The notes under the pieces: model-generated
Seen by the model: the letters and a program-made list of their open reading frames with translations, nothing else
What the model was told of the DNA's origin: nothing
Databases searched by the model: none
Made by a program: the position numbers and the translations under genes
From: Conexibacter arvalis
GTDB taxonomy: Bacteria; Actinomycetota; Thermoleophilia; Solirubrobacterales; Solirubrobacteraceae
NCBI RefSeq assembly: GCF_014199525.1
Contig: NZ_JACHNU010000001.1
Location: forward strand, 434,001 to 498,000
Direction: 5' to 3'
Length of the DNA: 64,000 nt
Part shown: piece after piece, positions 7,368 to 16,361 of the stretch
Layout: each line of letters starts with the position of its first letter
Numbering within the stretch: the stretch's first letter is position 1

Positions 7368-7877
7368 GTGACCAGACCGTTCCGTTCGCTGCCGGGGGCC
7401 CTCGCCCTCGCCGCCGCGCTCGCGCTCGCCGCCTGCGGCGGCGACTCGTCGTCCTCGTCGACCGCCGCCGGCGGCAGCGAGGAGGAGCAGCGCCTGGCGT
7501 TCCAGGACTGCCTGCGCGGCAAGGGCATCGACATCTCGTTCGCCGCCGACGGCAGAGGGCTGGCGATCGGCGCCAGACGAGGGCCGGGCAGCGGGGACAC
7601 GCCCGACACGGCGACCGCGATGGAGGAGTGCCGCGAGTCGAGCGGCTGGTCGCCGCCGCAGCCGAGCGCCGAGCAGAGAGAGGAGTTCCGCGAGAGAGCG
7701 CTCCAGTTCGCCCGCTGCATGCGCGAGCACGGGGCCGACGTCGACGACCCCGCGCCCGACGGCAGAATGCTGATGAGAGTCAGAGGCGACAGCCCGACCT
7801 TCCGAGCGGCCCAGGAGGCGTGCGGCGGCAGATTCGGCATGCGCGCCCCGGCCGCGCCCGCCGCGCCGGCGCCGTGA
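7368..7877 (+). CDS. Small secreted lipoprotein of an export operon
   Basis: 169 residues, GTG start set by AGGAGGAG at 7352-7359. Signal peptide with lipidated C23 in LALAACGG. The mature part carries two similar halves with a conserved F-x-x-C-L-R-G-K-G-I-D / F-A-R-C-M-R-E-H-G-A-D-V-D-D-P pattern and further cysteines, so disulfides outside the membrane are likely. Such lipoproteins commonly precede a peptidoglycan-binding adaptor and MacB-type transporter in Actinobacteria. Nine of its roughly nineteen arginines use AGA, strikingly unlike cytosolic neighbours. Biochemical role unknown; possibly a sensor or chaperone for the exporter. Confidence 0.8.
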   Translation: MTRPFRSLPGALALAAALALAACGGDSSSSSTAAGGSEEEQRLAFQDCLRGKGIDISFAADGRGLAIGARRGPGSGDTPDTATAMEECRESSGWSPPQPSAEQREEFRERALQFARCMREHGADVDDPAPDGRMLMRVRGDSPTFRAAQEACGGRFGMRAPAAPAAPAP

Positions 7878-9628
7878 GACGGCGGACCGCCCTCTCGGTC
7901 GCGCTGCCGGTCGCGGCCGTCGGCGCGCTCGCCGCGGTGGTCGCGGCGAGCGGCGGCGGCAGCGCCGGCGACGATCCGCCGCGCTCGGCCGCGCTGCGCG
8001 GGACCGAGGTCGTCGAGCGGCGGACGCTCGTCGAGCGCGAGCGGATCGACGGCACGCTCGGCTACGACGACCCGCGCCCGGCGCTCGACCGCCTCGGCGG
8101 GACGCTCACCTGGCTCCCGCGCCCCGGCGCCGTGATCCGCCCCGGCGAGCGCCTCTTCGCCGTCGACGACCTGCCCGTCGTGCTGATGGACGGAACGGTG
8201 CCGGCGTGGCGGACGATCGAGGCCGGGATCGACGACGGCAGCGACGTGCTCCAGCTGGAGCGCAACCTCGCCGCGCTCGGCCACGACCCGGGGACGGTCG
8301 ACGACGCCTTCACGAGCGCGACCGCCGCCGCCGTCGAGCGCTGGCAGGAGGCCAACGGCCTGCCCGCGACCGGCCGCGTCGAGCTCGGCCGCGTCGTCTT
8401 CCTCCCCGGCCCCCGCCGCGTCGCCGCCGTGACCGGCTCGCTCAGCGGGAGCGGGAGCGGGGGCGGAGGCGGCAACGCCCTCGCATCGTGGGACGGCGGC
8501 ACGGCGGCCGGCGGCAGCGGCGCCCAGACCGTGCCCGCGAGCTGGGACGGCGGCGCGGCGGCCGGCGGCAGCGGCGCCCAGACCATCCCCGCGAGCTGGG
8601 ACGGCGGCGCGGCGGCCGGCGGCAGCGGCGCCCAGACCGTGCCCGCAAGCTGGGACGGCGGCGAGCCGACGACGACCGCCCCGCCGAGCACGACCGGGCA
8701 GGAGCCGCCGGCGGGCGGCGCGCCGGATGGCGGGAGCGGCGGGGCCGGAGATGGCGCGAGCTCGGACGGGAGCGAGCCGTCCGGCGGCGGAGCGCCATCC
8801 GGCAGAAGACCCGCCGGCGACAGAGCGCCGACGGGGAGAGCGCCGGGGCGCGGCGACGGCAGCGCCGGCGAGCCGAGCCGCGGCGATGACCCGGCCGGCG
8901 ACGATGCGCCGGCGGGCGGCGGCGACCGGCACGGCCGTTCCGGCGGGCCGACGCGCGGCCGCTCGCCCGCGGGCGGCGGCTCGGCCGGCGGCGGCTCGCC
9001 CGCGGGCGGCGGCGCGCCGTCGGCCGGCGGCGGCTCCCCAGCCGGCGGCGGCTCCCCAGCCAGCGGCGGCCCCCCAGCCAGCGGCGGCCCCCCGACCGGC
9101 GCCGGCGGCGGCGGGGGCGGGAGCGGCGGCACGGAGGTGCTGGAGACGACCGCGACGACGCGCGTCGTGACGGCCGAGCTCGAGGCGGCCGACCAGGGCC
9201 TGGCCCGGGTCGGCGGCGAGGCGACCGTCGAGCTGCCGAGCGGCCGCGCCGTCGCCGGCCGGATCGTCGCGGTCGGCACCGTGACGAACGACAGCGGCGG
9301 CGAGGAAGGCGGGTCGGCCGGCGGCGGCTCCGGCGGATCGGCGACGCTGCCGGTCACGATCCGCCTGCGCTCGACGCGAGCGGCCGGCCGCCTCGACCAG
9401 GCGCCGGTCGTCGTCGAGCTGACCCGCACGACGCGCAGAGACGTGCTCGCCGTCCCGGTCGCGGCGCTGATCGCGCGCGACGGCGGCGGCTACGCGGTCG
9501 CCGTCCGCCGTCCGGGCGCGGCGCGAGCGACCGAGGCCCCGGTCGAGCCGGGGATGTTCGCCGACGGCTGGGTCGAGCTGCGCTCCGGCGCGGTGAAGGC
9601 GGGCGACCGCGTCGAGGTGCCGCGATGA
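7874..9628 (+). CDS. Periplasmic-adaptor-like protein with peptidoglycan-binding domain and long repeat linker
   Basis: 584 residues from a GTG overlapping the previous stop (GTGA). An N-terminal membrane anchor (residues 5-27) is followed by a lipoyl/barrel-like part ([20 protein letters not shown]), a PG_binding_1 domain ([20 protein letters not shown], then [15 protein letters not shown]), and a second barrel part with [26 protein letters not shown], resembling MacA/HlyD adaptors. Inserted between them, about residues 195-425, is a Gly/Ser/Pro/Ala-rich low-complexity block with exact 18-residue repeats. Role inferred: links the MacB-like transporter to the cell wall. ATGA overlap joins it to the ATPase. 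Confidence 0.85.
   Translation: MRRRTALSVALPVAAVGALAAVVAASGGGSAGDDPPRSAALRGTEVVERRTLVERERIDGTLGYDDPRPALDRLGGTLTWLPRPGAVIRPGERLFAVDDLPVVLMDGTVPAWRTIEAGIDDGSDVLQLERNLAALGHDPGTVDDAFTSATAAAVERWQEANGLPATGRVELGRVVFLPGPRRVAAVTGSLSGSGSGGGGGNALASWDGGTAAGGSGAQTVPASWDGGAAAGGSGAQTIPASWDGGAAAGGSGAQTVPASWDGGEPTTTAPPSTTGQEPPAGGAPDGGSGGAGDGASSDGSEPSGGGAPSGRRPAGDRAPTGRAPGRGDGSAGEPSRGDDPAGDDAPAGGGDRHGRSGGPTRGRSPAGGGSAGGGSPAGGGAPSAGGGSPAGGGSPASGGPPASGGPPTGAGGGGGGSGGTEVLETTATTRVVTAELEAADQGLARVGGEATVELPSGRAVAGRIVAVGTVTNDSGGEEGGSAGGGSGGSATLPVTIRLRSTRAAGRLDQAPVVVELTRTTRRDVLAVPVAALIARDGGGYAVAVRRPGAARATEAPVEPGMFADGWVELRSGAVKAGDRVEVPR
8483..8662 (+). repeat. 54-base tandem repeat in adaptor gene
   Basis: Three full units (8483-8536, 8537-8590, 8591-8644) and an 18-base partial fourth copy (8645-8662), all in frame, coding ASWDGG[12 protein letters not shown]. 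The copies differ at only a few bases, so they are recent or kept similar by slippage/recombination. Further Gly/Ser/Pro repeats of 9-15 bases continue from about 8970 to 9125. Confidence 0.9.
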
Positions 9629-10305
9629 GCCGGCCCGCGCCCGTGCTCGAGCTCGACGCGGTGACGAAGCGCTACCCCGGCGTCACCGCGCTCGACCGTG
9701 CCTCGCTGCGGATCGACGCCGGCGAGCTGGTCGCGATCGTCGGCCCGTCGGGGTCGGGCAAGTCGACGCTGCTGCAGATCATGGGCACGCTCGACCGCCC
9801 GACGAGCGGCCGCGTCCTGATCGAGGGGCGCGACGCGGCCGCCTGCGACGACCGCGCGCTGGCGGCGATCCGCGCCCGCCGCATCGGCTTCGTCTTCCAG
9901 CAGTTCTTCCTGCTCGACGGCGCCAGCGCGCTCGACAACGTCGCCGACGGCCTGCTCTACACCGGCACGCCGCGGCGGGAACGGCGCGAGCGGGCGCGCG
10001 AGGCGCTGGAGCGGGTCGGCCTGGCCCGCCGCGCCGACCACGTGCCGGCAGCGCTGTCGGGCGGCGAGCGCCAGCGGGTCGGCATCGCCCGCGCGATCGT
10101 CGGCCGCCCCGCGATCGTCCTCGCCGACGAGCCGACCGGCGCGCTCGACAGCGCGCGCGGCGCCGAGATCGTCGCGCTGCTGCGGGAGCTGAACGACGCC
10201 GGCACGACGCTCGCGGTCATCACCCACGACCGCGAGATCGCGGCGTCGCTGCCGCGGCAGGTGTCGGTCCGCGACGGCCGGCTGTCGGAGACGGAGGCGG
10301 CATGA
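9625..10305 (+). CDS. ABC transporter ATPase, MacB/LolD type
   Basis: 226 residues with Walker [11 protein letters not shown]-loop FVFQQFF, signature [14 protein letters not shown], Walker [13 protein letters not shown] and switch histidine in VITHDRE. This is the separate-ATPase form of the MacB/FtsE-LolD group, which drives mechanical export or signalling rather than import. Four-base overlaps with the adaptor (9625-9628) and with the permease (10302-10305) show tight coupling. Confidence 0.93.
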   Translation: MSRPAPVLELDAVTKRYPGVTALDRASLRIDAGELVAIVGPSGSGKSTLLQIMGTLDRPTSGRVLIEGRDAAACDDRALAAIRARRIGFVFQQFFLLDGASALDNVADGLLYTGTPRRERRERAREALERVGLARRADHVPAALSGGERQRVGIARAIVGRPAIVLADEPTGALDSARGAEIVALLRELNDAGTTLAVITHDREIAASLPRQVSVRDGRLSETEAA

Positions 10306-11558
10306 GCGCACCGACGCTCCGGCGCCCGCTCCTGCGCCGGCGCCGCCGCCGCGCCGCCGAGCGCCCGCTCCCCTCGCTTCCCTCCAGCAGGCTGCCGCTC
10401 GCCGACGCGCTGCGGCTCGGCGCCCACGGACTGCGCACCCGCCGCGCCCGCACCGCGCTGTCGGCGATCGGGATCGCGATCGGCGTCGCCGCGATGGTCG
10501 CCGTGCTCGGCGTCGCCGAGTCGAGCCGCACGCGCGTGCTCGACCAGCTCGCCCAGCTCGGCACCAACCTCCTCACCGTCAGCCCCGGCGACAGCTTCTT
10601 CGGCGAGGAGGTGACGCTGCCGGAGACGGCGGCGCCGGCGGTCCGCGGGATGCCCGGCGTCGAGCGGGCGGCCGCGACGACGTCGATCGCCGCGGGCGTG
10701 CGTCGCACCGACCGGATCCCCGAGCAGGAGACCGGCGGGATCGAGCTGCTGGCCGCCGAGCCGAGCCTGCTCGCGACGGTGGGCGGGAGACTGGCCGCGG
10801 GCCGCTTCCTCGACGCCGCGCTCGACCGCTATCCCGCCGTCGTGCTCGGCAGCCTCGCGGCGAAGCGGCTCGGGATCGCGCGGCCGGGGCCGCGGATCCA
10901 TGCCGGCGGCCGCTGGCTGACGGTCGTCGGGATCATGCGGCCGGTGCCGCTCGTCTCCGCGCTCGACCGCGCGGCGCTGATCGGCTACCCGGTCGCCGAG
11001 CGGCTGTACGGCACGAGCCGCAGCCCGACCTCGCTCCACGTCCGCACCGACGAGGAGGCGGTCGTCGCGACGCGCGAGCTGATCCCCGCGACCGCCTACC
11101 CGCAGCGGCCCGAGGAGGTCGCGATCACGCGCCCCTCCGACGCACTCGCGGCGAAGGCGGCGACCGAGGACGCGCTGACCGCGCTGCTGCTCGGGCTCGG
11201 CGCGGTGGCGCTGCTCGTCGGCGGGATCGGGATCGCGAACGTGATGGTGATCGCCGTGCTGGAGCGCCGCCGCGAGATCGGCCTGCGGCGGGCGCTCGGC
11301 GCGACCCGCCGCCACGTCGCCGTCCAGTTCCTCTGCGAGGCGCTGCTGCTGTCGTCGCTCGGCGGCGCGCTCGGCGTGCTGCTCGGCGCCGCCGGCACCG
11401 TCGCATACGCGGCGAGCCAGGACGTCCGCGCCGTCGTGCCGGCGATCGCGATCGGCGGCGGGCTGCTCGCCTCGCTCGCGATGGGCGCGGTCGCCGGCCT
11501 CTACCCGGCGCTGCGGGCGACGCGGCTGTCGCCGACCGAGGCGCTGCGCTCGACCTGA
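10302..11558 (+). CDS. ABC transporter permease, MacB/FtsX type
   Basis: 418 residues. A basic N-terminal tail (residues 1-30), then [24 protein letters not shown] as the first membrane helix, a large extracytoplasmic MacB-PCD-like domain (about 65-290), and three C-terminal helices ending [17 protein letters not shown], the usual closing motif of this family. Works with the ATPase at 9625 and adaptor at 7874. Substrate unknown; antimicrobial or lipid-linked compounds are typical for the family. The gene ends 15 bases before the convergent methyltransferase. Confidence 0.92.
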   Translation: MSAPTLRRPLLRRRRRRAAERPLPSLPSSRLPLADALRLGAHGLRTRRARTALSAIGIAIGVAAMVAVLGVAESSRTRVLDQLAQLGTNLLTVSPGDSFFGEEVTLPETAAPAVRGMPGVERAAATTSIAAGVRRTDRIPEQETGGIELLAAEPSLLATVGGRLAAGRFLDAALDRYPAVVLGSLAAKRLGIARPGPRIHAGGRWLTVVGIMRPVPLVSALDRAALIGYPVAERLYGTSRSPTSLHVRTDEEAVVATRELIPATAYPQRPEEVAITRPSDALAAKAATEDALTALLLGLGAVALLVGGIGIANVMVIAVLERRREIGLRRALGATRRHVAVQFLCEALLLSSLGGALGVLLGAAGTVAYAASQDVRAVVPAIAIGGGLLASLAMGAVAGLYPALRATRLSPTEALRST

Positions 11559-11573
11559 CCGGACGGGCCGCGC

Positions 11574-12374
11574 CTACGCCCGCCGCGCGCGCACGAGCAG
11601 GTACTCCAGCTCCCAGCGCGGCGGGCGGCCCGGCTCCGCCGCGTTCGTCTCGCGCGCGAACGTCAGCAGCGCCCGCTCCAGCGCGGCGGCGCGCTCCGGG
11701 TCGCCGGCAAGGCCCTCGAAGGCGGCGATGACCGGCCCGAAGTTCGCGCGGTAGAACGAGACGAGCGCCTCGGCGTCGGCGAAGTGGTCGAGCACGACGA
11801 CGCGCCGCTCGACCGCGATCTCGTCGCTGCCCGGTCCGAGCAGCTCGCGCAGGTGCGGCTCGCTGCCCCACAGCACGGGCGGCTCGTAGCCGGGCGGGGG
11901 CGGCGGCGCGAACGGCGCGACCGTCGCGAAGAAGCGCCCGCTCCACCCCTCCGGCGTCCAGTTGAGCATGCCGATCGTGCCGCCGGGTCGGCAGACGCGC
12001 AGCAGCTCGCGCGCGGTGACGGCGTGGTCGGGCGCGAAGATCGCGCCGAAGGAGGAGGTGACCGCGTCGAAGGCGCCGTCGCCGAACGGCAGCGACTGCG
12101 CGTCGGCGACGACCCACTGAAGCTCCAGCCCCTCCGCCTCGGCGGCGGCGCGGCCGGCGTCGAGCAGCTCGGGCGTGATGTCGCTGGCGACGACCTCCGC
12201 GCCGGCCCGAGCGGCCGCGATCGCGACGTTCCCGGCGCCGGCGGCGACGTCGAGCACCCGCTGCCCGGGGCCGATCCCACACGCCTCGACGAGCAGCGGG
12301 CCGGTCGCGCCGATCGTCTCCCGCGCGACGCGGGGGAAGTCGCCCAGCGCCCAGATGCGGCTCGCCTCGGCCAT
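11574..12374 (-). CDS. Class I SAM-dependent methyltransferase
   Basis: 266 residues, Methyltransf_11/UbiE type. Motif I VLDVAAGAGNVAIAAA, acidic end of strand 2 in VVASDITPELL, and LPFGDGAFDAVTSSFGAIFAPD as the post-I/IV region. ATG 12374 chosen over an in-frame start 12 codons upstream, since AAGATT, 6 bases before it, fits a -10 box. Divergent from the riboswitch-controlled hydrolase gene; the stretch between them holds a GCTGCAA/TTGCAGC dyad (12421-12440). Substrate unknown. Confidence 0.82.
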   Translation of the reverse strand: MAEASRIWALGDFPRVARETIGATGPLLVEACGIGPGQRVLDVAAGAGNVAIAAARAGAEVVASDITPELLDAGRAAAEAEGLELQWVVADAQSLPFGDGAFDAVTSSFGAIFAPDHAVTARELLRVCRPGGTIGMLNWTPEGWSGRFFATVAPFAPPPPPGYEPPVLWGSEPHLRELLGPGSDEIAVERRVVVLDHFADAEALVSFYRANFGPVIAAFEGLAGDPERAAALERALLTFARETNAAEPGRPPRWELEYLLVRARRA

Positions 12375-12464
12375 GCGCCCAATCTTCCGACGCGGACCGG
12401 AGGACCGCAACCTTTCCGGCGCTGCAACGTCTTTTGCAGCATGAAGGAACCAGGCTGGTAGGTT

Positions 12465-12630
12465 CCGACGCCGTTACATACGAGCCGAGTCGCAGGCCCT
12501 CCGCGGGCCTGTGAGCGGGGGACCCACTTGGTCCTCGGACCGGGGGCGAATCGTCGCTTGTTCGCGTCGTAGCGCGGCCGCCACGGCGGCCCTGCGAGCC
12601 CGTCAGCTCACCTCGCAGGCTCATTGAGAC
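12465..12630 (+). promoter_or_regulatory. c-di-AMP riboswitch (ydaO/yuaA class)
   Basis: The leader carries the conserved blocks of this class in order: GAGCGGGGGACCCAC (about 12511-12525), GGGGGCGAATC (12542-12552), then CGAGCCCGTCAGCTCACC (12596-12613) and GCAGGC. These are the same blocks seen in Streptomyces rpfA-type leaders. A promoter fits at TTGCAG (12434) and TAGGTT (12459-12464). It precedes a cell-wall hydrolase, the usual actinobacterial target; c-di-AMP binding turns such genes off. Confidence 0.9.
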
Positions 12631-12645
12631 AGGAGCACCGAAGCT

Positions 12646-13995
12646 GTGAACCAGGAGCAGCGCGATCTCGCGCTCGATGACCTCTGGGCGGACTCGCTCG
12701 AGCGTTCGCTCGCCCGCCGCGGCGCGCGCGCACGGACGTCGGTCGAGTTGGCGCGTCTCCGCCCCCGCGACCTCGCCGACTCCGAGCACGTCCTCGACTC
12801 GCTCGCCGTCGCCAAGCGCCGCCGGGAGGCGGCCGCGTCGCAGACGAAGCTTCCCGCCCCGGCCGCGCGCGGCCTCTCGCTGACCGCGCTGCTGGCGGTC
12901 ACCGCGGGTCCCGCGGTCGGCGCGAGCGCCGCCTTCACCGGCACCGCCGCCGCCGCGACGGTCGTCGAGAAGGGCGACCGCGGCGGCGACGTCAAGAAGC
13001 TGCAGCGGGCGCTCGGCGTCCGCGCCGACGGGGTCTTCGGCCCCGGCACGAAGAAGGCGCTGCGCAAGTTCCAGGCGCGCACCGGCCTGCACGTCGACGG
13101 CGTCGCCGGCCCGGCGACGTGGAAGGCGCTGAAGCGCTCGGAGGCGAACACCGCGCGCATCAGCCGCAGCGAGGTCAGAGTCGGCGGCAAGACGCGCGTG
13201 ATCGGCCACACCGTCCGCGCCGTCCAGCGCGAGCTGGGCGTCCCCGCCGACGGCGTCTTCGGCCCGCAGACGCTGAAGGCGCTGAAGCGCTTCCAGCGCG
13301 CCCACGGCCTCGTCGCCGACGGCGTCGTCGGCCCGGCGACGTGGAGAGCGCTGACGCGCGACGGCGGCGGCTCCAGCGGCGCGAAGAGCAAGCCGCGCGC
13401 CCGCACCGCCAACGAGGGCTCCGGCGTCGCCGCGCTGCAGCGCGCGCTCGGCATCGCCGCCGACGGCGACTTCGGCCCCGCGACCGAGGCGGCGGTCAAG
13501 CGCCACCAGCGGGCGCACGGCCTCACCGCCGACGGCATCGCCGGCCCGGCGACGCGCGCCTCGCTCGGCCTCGGCGACGGCCCCGTGCTGAAGCGCGGCG
13601 GCGACGGCGGCGGCCGGCGCGCCAGCAGCAGCTCGGCCGACCGCAAGGTCGCGCAGATGATCGCCGCCGGCAACCGGATAGCGAGCACGCCGTACCGCTA
13701 CGGCGGCGGCCACGGCTCGTTCCAGGACACCGGCTACGACTGCTCGGGCTCGGTCTCCTACGTGCTCCACGGCGCCGGCCTGCTGTCCTCGCCGCTCGCC
13801 TCCGGCGGGCTGATGAGCTACGGCGAGCCCGGCCCCGGCAAGCGCGTGACGATCTACGCCAACGCGGGCCACGCCTACATGGTGATCGACGGCAGACGGT
13901 TCGACACCTCCGGCGCCAGCGCCGCCGGCACCCGCTGGCAGCCCGACAACCGCTCCAGCGCCGGCTACGTCGCCCGCCACCCGGCGGGGCTCTAG
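12646..13995 (+). CDS. Secreted cell-wall hydrolase: three peptidoglycan-binding domains plus NlpC/P60-like domain
   Basis: 449 residues from GTG 12646 with AGGAG at 12631-12635. An unusual charged cytosolic N-terminus of about 75 residues precedes a hydrophobic segment GLSLTALLAVTAGPAVGASA, then three PG_binding_1 repeats, each with ALGVxADGxFGPxT (about residues 110-310), then a papain-like C-terminal domain with the nucleophile C366 in YDCSGSVSYVL and H409 in NAGHAYMVI. Likely cleaves peptide stems of peptidoglycan during growth or resuscitation. Controlled by the c-di-AMP riboswitch. Overlaps the convergent membrane gene by 4 bases. Confidence 0.88.
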   Translation: MNQEQRDLALDDLWADSLERSLARRGARARTSVELARLRPRDLADSEHVLDSLAVAKRRREAAASQTKLPAPAARGLSLTALLAVTAGPAVGASAAFTGTAAAATVVEKGDRGGDVKKLQRALGVRADGVFGPGTKKALRKFQARTGLHVDGVAGPATWKALKRSEANTARISRSEVRVGGKTRVIGHTVRAVQRELGVPADGVFGPQTLKALKRFQRAHGLVADGVVGPATWRALTRDGGGSSGAKSKPRARTANEGSGVAALQRALGIAADGDFGPATEAAVKRHQRAHGLTADGIAGPATRASLGLGDGPVLKRGGDGGGRRASSSSADRKVAQMIAAGNRIASTPYRYGGGHGSFQDTGYDCSGSVSYVLHGAGLLSSPLASGGLMSYGEPGPGKRVTIYANAGHAYMVIDGRRFDTSGASAAGTRWQPDNRSSAGYVARHPAGL

Positions 13996-14780
13996 GAGCC
14001 GCTCGTCGAGCCGCCGTCGGGCGGCTCGACCGCCGGCCGCTCCGGGTCCGGCTGCGACGGCGCGCCGCCTATGAGGTCGAGGAACCACCTGCCGAAGCGG
14101 GCGCCGCGGGTGTCGGGCCCGAACCGCTCGCGGGCGCGCGCGAGCTTCGCGTCGTCGTAGCGGCGGGCCCACGGCGAGCCCGGCTTCGCGAGCCGGAGCG
14201 CGGCCCACCCGCCGAAGACGAACGGGACGAAGAAGGCGAGCATGCCGAGGACGATCCGGCCCTTCGCGAACGCGATCGCGGCGAACGTCAGCGTCAGCGA
14301 GAACCACGCGGCGGTGCCGACGATCGAGCCGGGGTCGTCGAGGCCGTAGGGGTTGACGCCGATCACGATCAGCGACGCGAAGACGGTCGCGAGGACGACG
14401 GCGTCGAGCGAGCTGCGGCCCTCCTGGCTCCAATAGACGTCCTCGAGGTGGACCCAGAGCGCGAACTCGTCGAGCGTGAAGCCGGCGCCGACCCCGAAGC
14501 CGACGGCGAGGATCTGCCACCACGGCGCGTCGAGGTCGGTCGCGAAGGCGCCGAAGCCGCTGACGAGCATCAGCACGATCCCCCACACGAGATGGTGGAG
14601 GTGGACGCCGCCCTCGGTCTCGACCCCGCCCGGCCACCAGGAGACGCTGCGCGTCAGCCGCGCGCTCGTGCGGATGAAGCCGAACGAGCAGAGGAAGGCG
14701 AGCAGGACGATGAACGCCGCCTCGCGCCCGGGCTCGCGATGGGTCTGGAACAGCTCGATCGAGACGACGGTCGCGTCCAT
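13992..14780 (-). CDS. Integral membrane protein, unknown function
   Basis: 262 residues with about six membrane helices (for example AAFIVLLAFLCSFGFI, HHLVWGIVLMLVSGFGAFA, VVLATVFASLIVIGV). The motif GVHLHHLVWG near residue 60 and LDEFALWVHLEDVYW near 105, with conserved-looking His and acidic residues, suggest a metal or lipid headgroup site, but I cannot name a family. The C-terminal tail is charged and Pro-rich. The ATG at 14780 shares a very short divergent promoter region with the peptidase at 14805: CTATCG/CGATAG serves both directions. Confidence 0.75.
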   Translation of the reverse strand: MDATVVSIELFQTHREPGREAAFIVLLAFLCSFGFIRTSARLTRSVSWWPGGVETEGGVHLHHLVWGIVLMLVSGFGAFATDLDAPWWQILAVGFGVGAGFTLDEFALWVHLEDVYWSQEGRSSLDAVVLATVFASLIVIGVNPYGLDDPGSIVGTAAWFSLTLTFAAIAFAKGRIVLGMLAFFVPFVFGGWAALRLAKPGSPWARRYDDAKLARARERFGPDTRGARFGRWFLDLIGGAPSQPDPERPAVEPPDGGSTSGS

Positions 14781-14804
14781 GGGCCGTGAACTATCGTCCT
14801 CCCC

Positions 14805-15941
14805 GTGGACGCATCGGTCCAGCAGGCCGCGGCGGAGATCGCGGCGCGCGCTGAGCGCGATCTCGACGCGCTCGTCGCCGTCTCCTCGCCCTCCGGCGAC
14901 GCGCACGGCGCCGAGGACTGCGTCGCGGTCGTCCGCGCGCTCGCGCCCGCCGGCGCGAGCTTCGAGCGGCTGCCCTGCTCCTCGCCGGCCCACGCCGACG
15001 ACCTGCTCGTGCGCTTGCACGGCCGCGGGAGCGGCCGCGTGCTGCTGCTCGGCCACCTCGACACGGTCGTCCCGCACGAGCGCCACCAGCCGCTGACGCG
15101 CGTCGGCGAGCGGCTGGTCGGCTCGGGCAGCGTCGACATGAAGGGCGGCGACGTGCTCGCGCTCGGCGTGCTGCGGGAGCTGGCCCGCCGGCCGCAGCTG
15201 TTCGCCGAGGTCGCGCTGCTGCTCGTCGTCGACGAGGAGTGGCGGACCGGGCCGCTGACGCATGTCGCGCGCTTCGCCGGCTGGGACGCCTGCCTCTGCT
15301 TCGAGGCCGGGGAGCTGGCCGCTGACGGCAGCGACGCGGTGATCGTCAGACGGAAGGCGGCCGGGACGCTGCGCGTCTGCGCCGACGGCGTCGCGGCCCA
15401 CGCCGGCGCCGCGCCGCACAAGGGGCGCAACGCCCTGCTCGCGCTCGCGGCCGCCGCGCAGGCGGTCGCGGCCGCGCACGCGCCCGACGGCCCAGACCGG
15501 CTGACGGCCGTGCCGACGACCCTGCACAGCGGCGGCGCCTTCAACGTCGTGCCGGCCGACGGCGAGCTGCACTGCGACCTGCGCTCCGACCGCACCGCCG
15601 CGTTCGAGGAGGTGCGCGAGCGCGTGCCGCGCGAGGTCGGCGGCGTCGGGCTGGAGACGGAGCTGACGCGCGTCTGGCCGGCGATGGACGCGCGCGACGC
15701 GAGCGGGCCGCTGCTCGCCCGCGCCGCCGCGCTGCTCGGCCGGCCGCTGACGCCGTCGGGCCGCGGCGGCGCCAGCGACGCCAGCCACTTCGCGCCCGCG
15801 ATCCCGTTCACCGTCGACGGGCTCGGCCCCCGCGGCGGGCTCGCGCACGCGCCCGGCGAGTTCGTGCTGACGGCGTCGCTGCGGCCGCGCGCCGAGGTCG
15901 CGCTGGCGCTGGCGCTCGCGGCGCTCGACGGCGGCGGCTGA
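14805..15941 (+). CDS. M20 family metallopeptidase (carboxypeptidase G2-like)
   Basis: 378 residues, GTG start with TATCGT 7 bases upstream. Zinc ligands and catalytic residues are visible in order: LLLGHLDTVVP, GSGSVDMKGGDV, VVDEEWRTG and CFEAGEL; a dimerisation domain interrupts the fold with VRRKAAGTLRVCADGVAAHAG, and the last histidine is in GGASDASHFA. Hydrolyses a terminal amino acid from a peptide or folate-like conjugate; the family cannot be resolved further. Confidence 0.9.
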   Translation: MDASVQQAAAEIAARAERDLDALVAVSSPSGDAHGAEDCVAVVRALAPAGASFERLPCSSPAHADDLLVRLHGRGSGRVLLLGHLDTVVPHERHQPLTRVGERLVGSGSVDMKGGDVLALGVLRELARRPQLFAEVALLLVVDEEWRTGPLTHVARFAGWDACLCFEAGELAADGSDAVIVRRKAAGTLRVCADGVAAHAGAAPHKGRNALLALAAAAQAVAAAHAPDGPDRLTAVPTTLHSGGAFNVVPADGELHCDLRSDRTAAFEEVRERVPREVGGVGLETELTRVWPAMDARDASGPLLARAAALLGRPLTPSGRGGASDASHFAPAIPFTVDGLGPRGGLAHAPGEFVLTASLRPRAEVALALALAALDGGG

Positions 15942-16004
15942 GCCGGCCGCGGACGGCGCGGGCGAGGACGGGTGAGCGCGGCGCGCGCGGGTATGCTCGC
16001 CCCC

Positions 16005-16361
16005 ATGCACGACCTCGGCGACCCGATCGCGTACCTCGTCCTGCAGCCCGGCACCGACGTCTACGACGCCGCCGGCGAACGGGTCGGGAGGGTCGAGCAC
16101 GTGCTCTTCGACGACCGCACCGACGTCTTCGACGGCATCGTCGTCGACACGAGAGCGGGCCCCGGCGGGCTGCGCTTCGCCGACGCCGACCAGGTCGACG
16201 AGCTGTACGAGCGCGGCGTCGTGCTGAAGGTCGCCGCCAGCGCGCTCCACGACCCCGAGCCCGGGCCCGGCGTGATCGACGCCGACGCGGCCGACGGCGA
16301 CGCGTCGCCGCTGACCGAGAAGCTGCGGCGGGCGTGGGACTGGATCAGTGGGCGCTACTGA
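16005..16361 (+). CDS. PRC-barrel-like protein
   Basis: 118 residues. The first 75 match the beta-barrel pattern of PRC domains (DVYDAAGERVGRVEHVLFDDRTDVFDGIVVDT), an RNA/protein-binding module also found in photosynthetic reaction-centre H subunits and RimM. The C-terminal tail is acidic and ends LRRAWDWISGRY. The ATG at 16005, 7 bases after TATGCT, is preferred over GTG 15972. The SDR gene begins within its last 14 bases. Physiological role unknown. Confidence 0.75.
   Translation: MHDLGDPIAYLVLQPGTDVYDAAGERVGRVEHVLFDDRTDVFDGIVVDTRAGPGGLRFADADQVDELYERGVVLKVAASALHDPEPGPGVIDADAADGDASPLTEKLRRAWDWISGRY

Noticed and set aside
8483-8662. CRISPR-like spacing of the repeats
   Set aside because: The units are in-frame, contiguous and code a regular linker with no spacers.
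12421-12440. GCTGCAA/TTGCAGC dyad as a terminator
   Set aside because: It lies between divergent genes and overlaps the probable -35 of the riboswitch promoter, so it is more likely promoter or operator sequence.
11125-14637. Open minus-strand frame of more than 1000 codons
   Set aside because: It runs opposite or across the permease, methyltransferase, riboswitch and hydrolase, has Arg/Ala/Pro-rich shadow composition and includes the real methyltransferase only in a different frame. Such long antisense frames are a by-product of very high GC.
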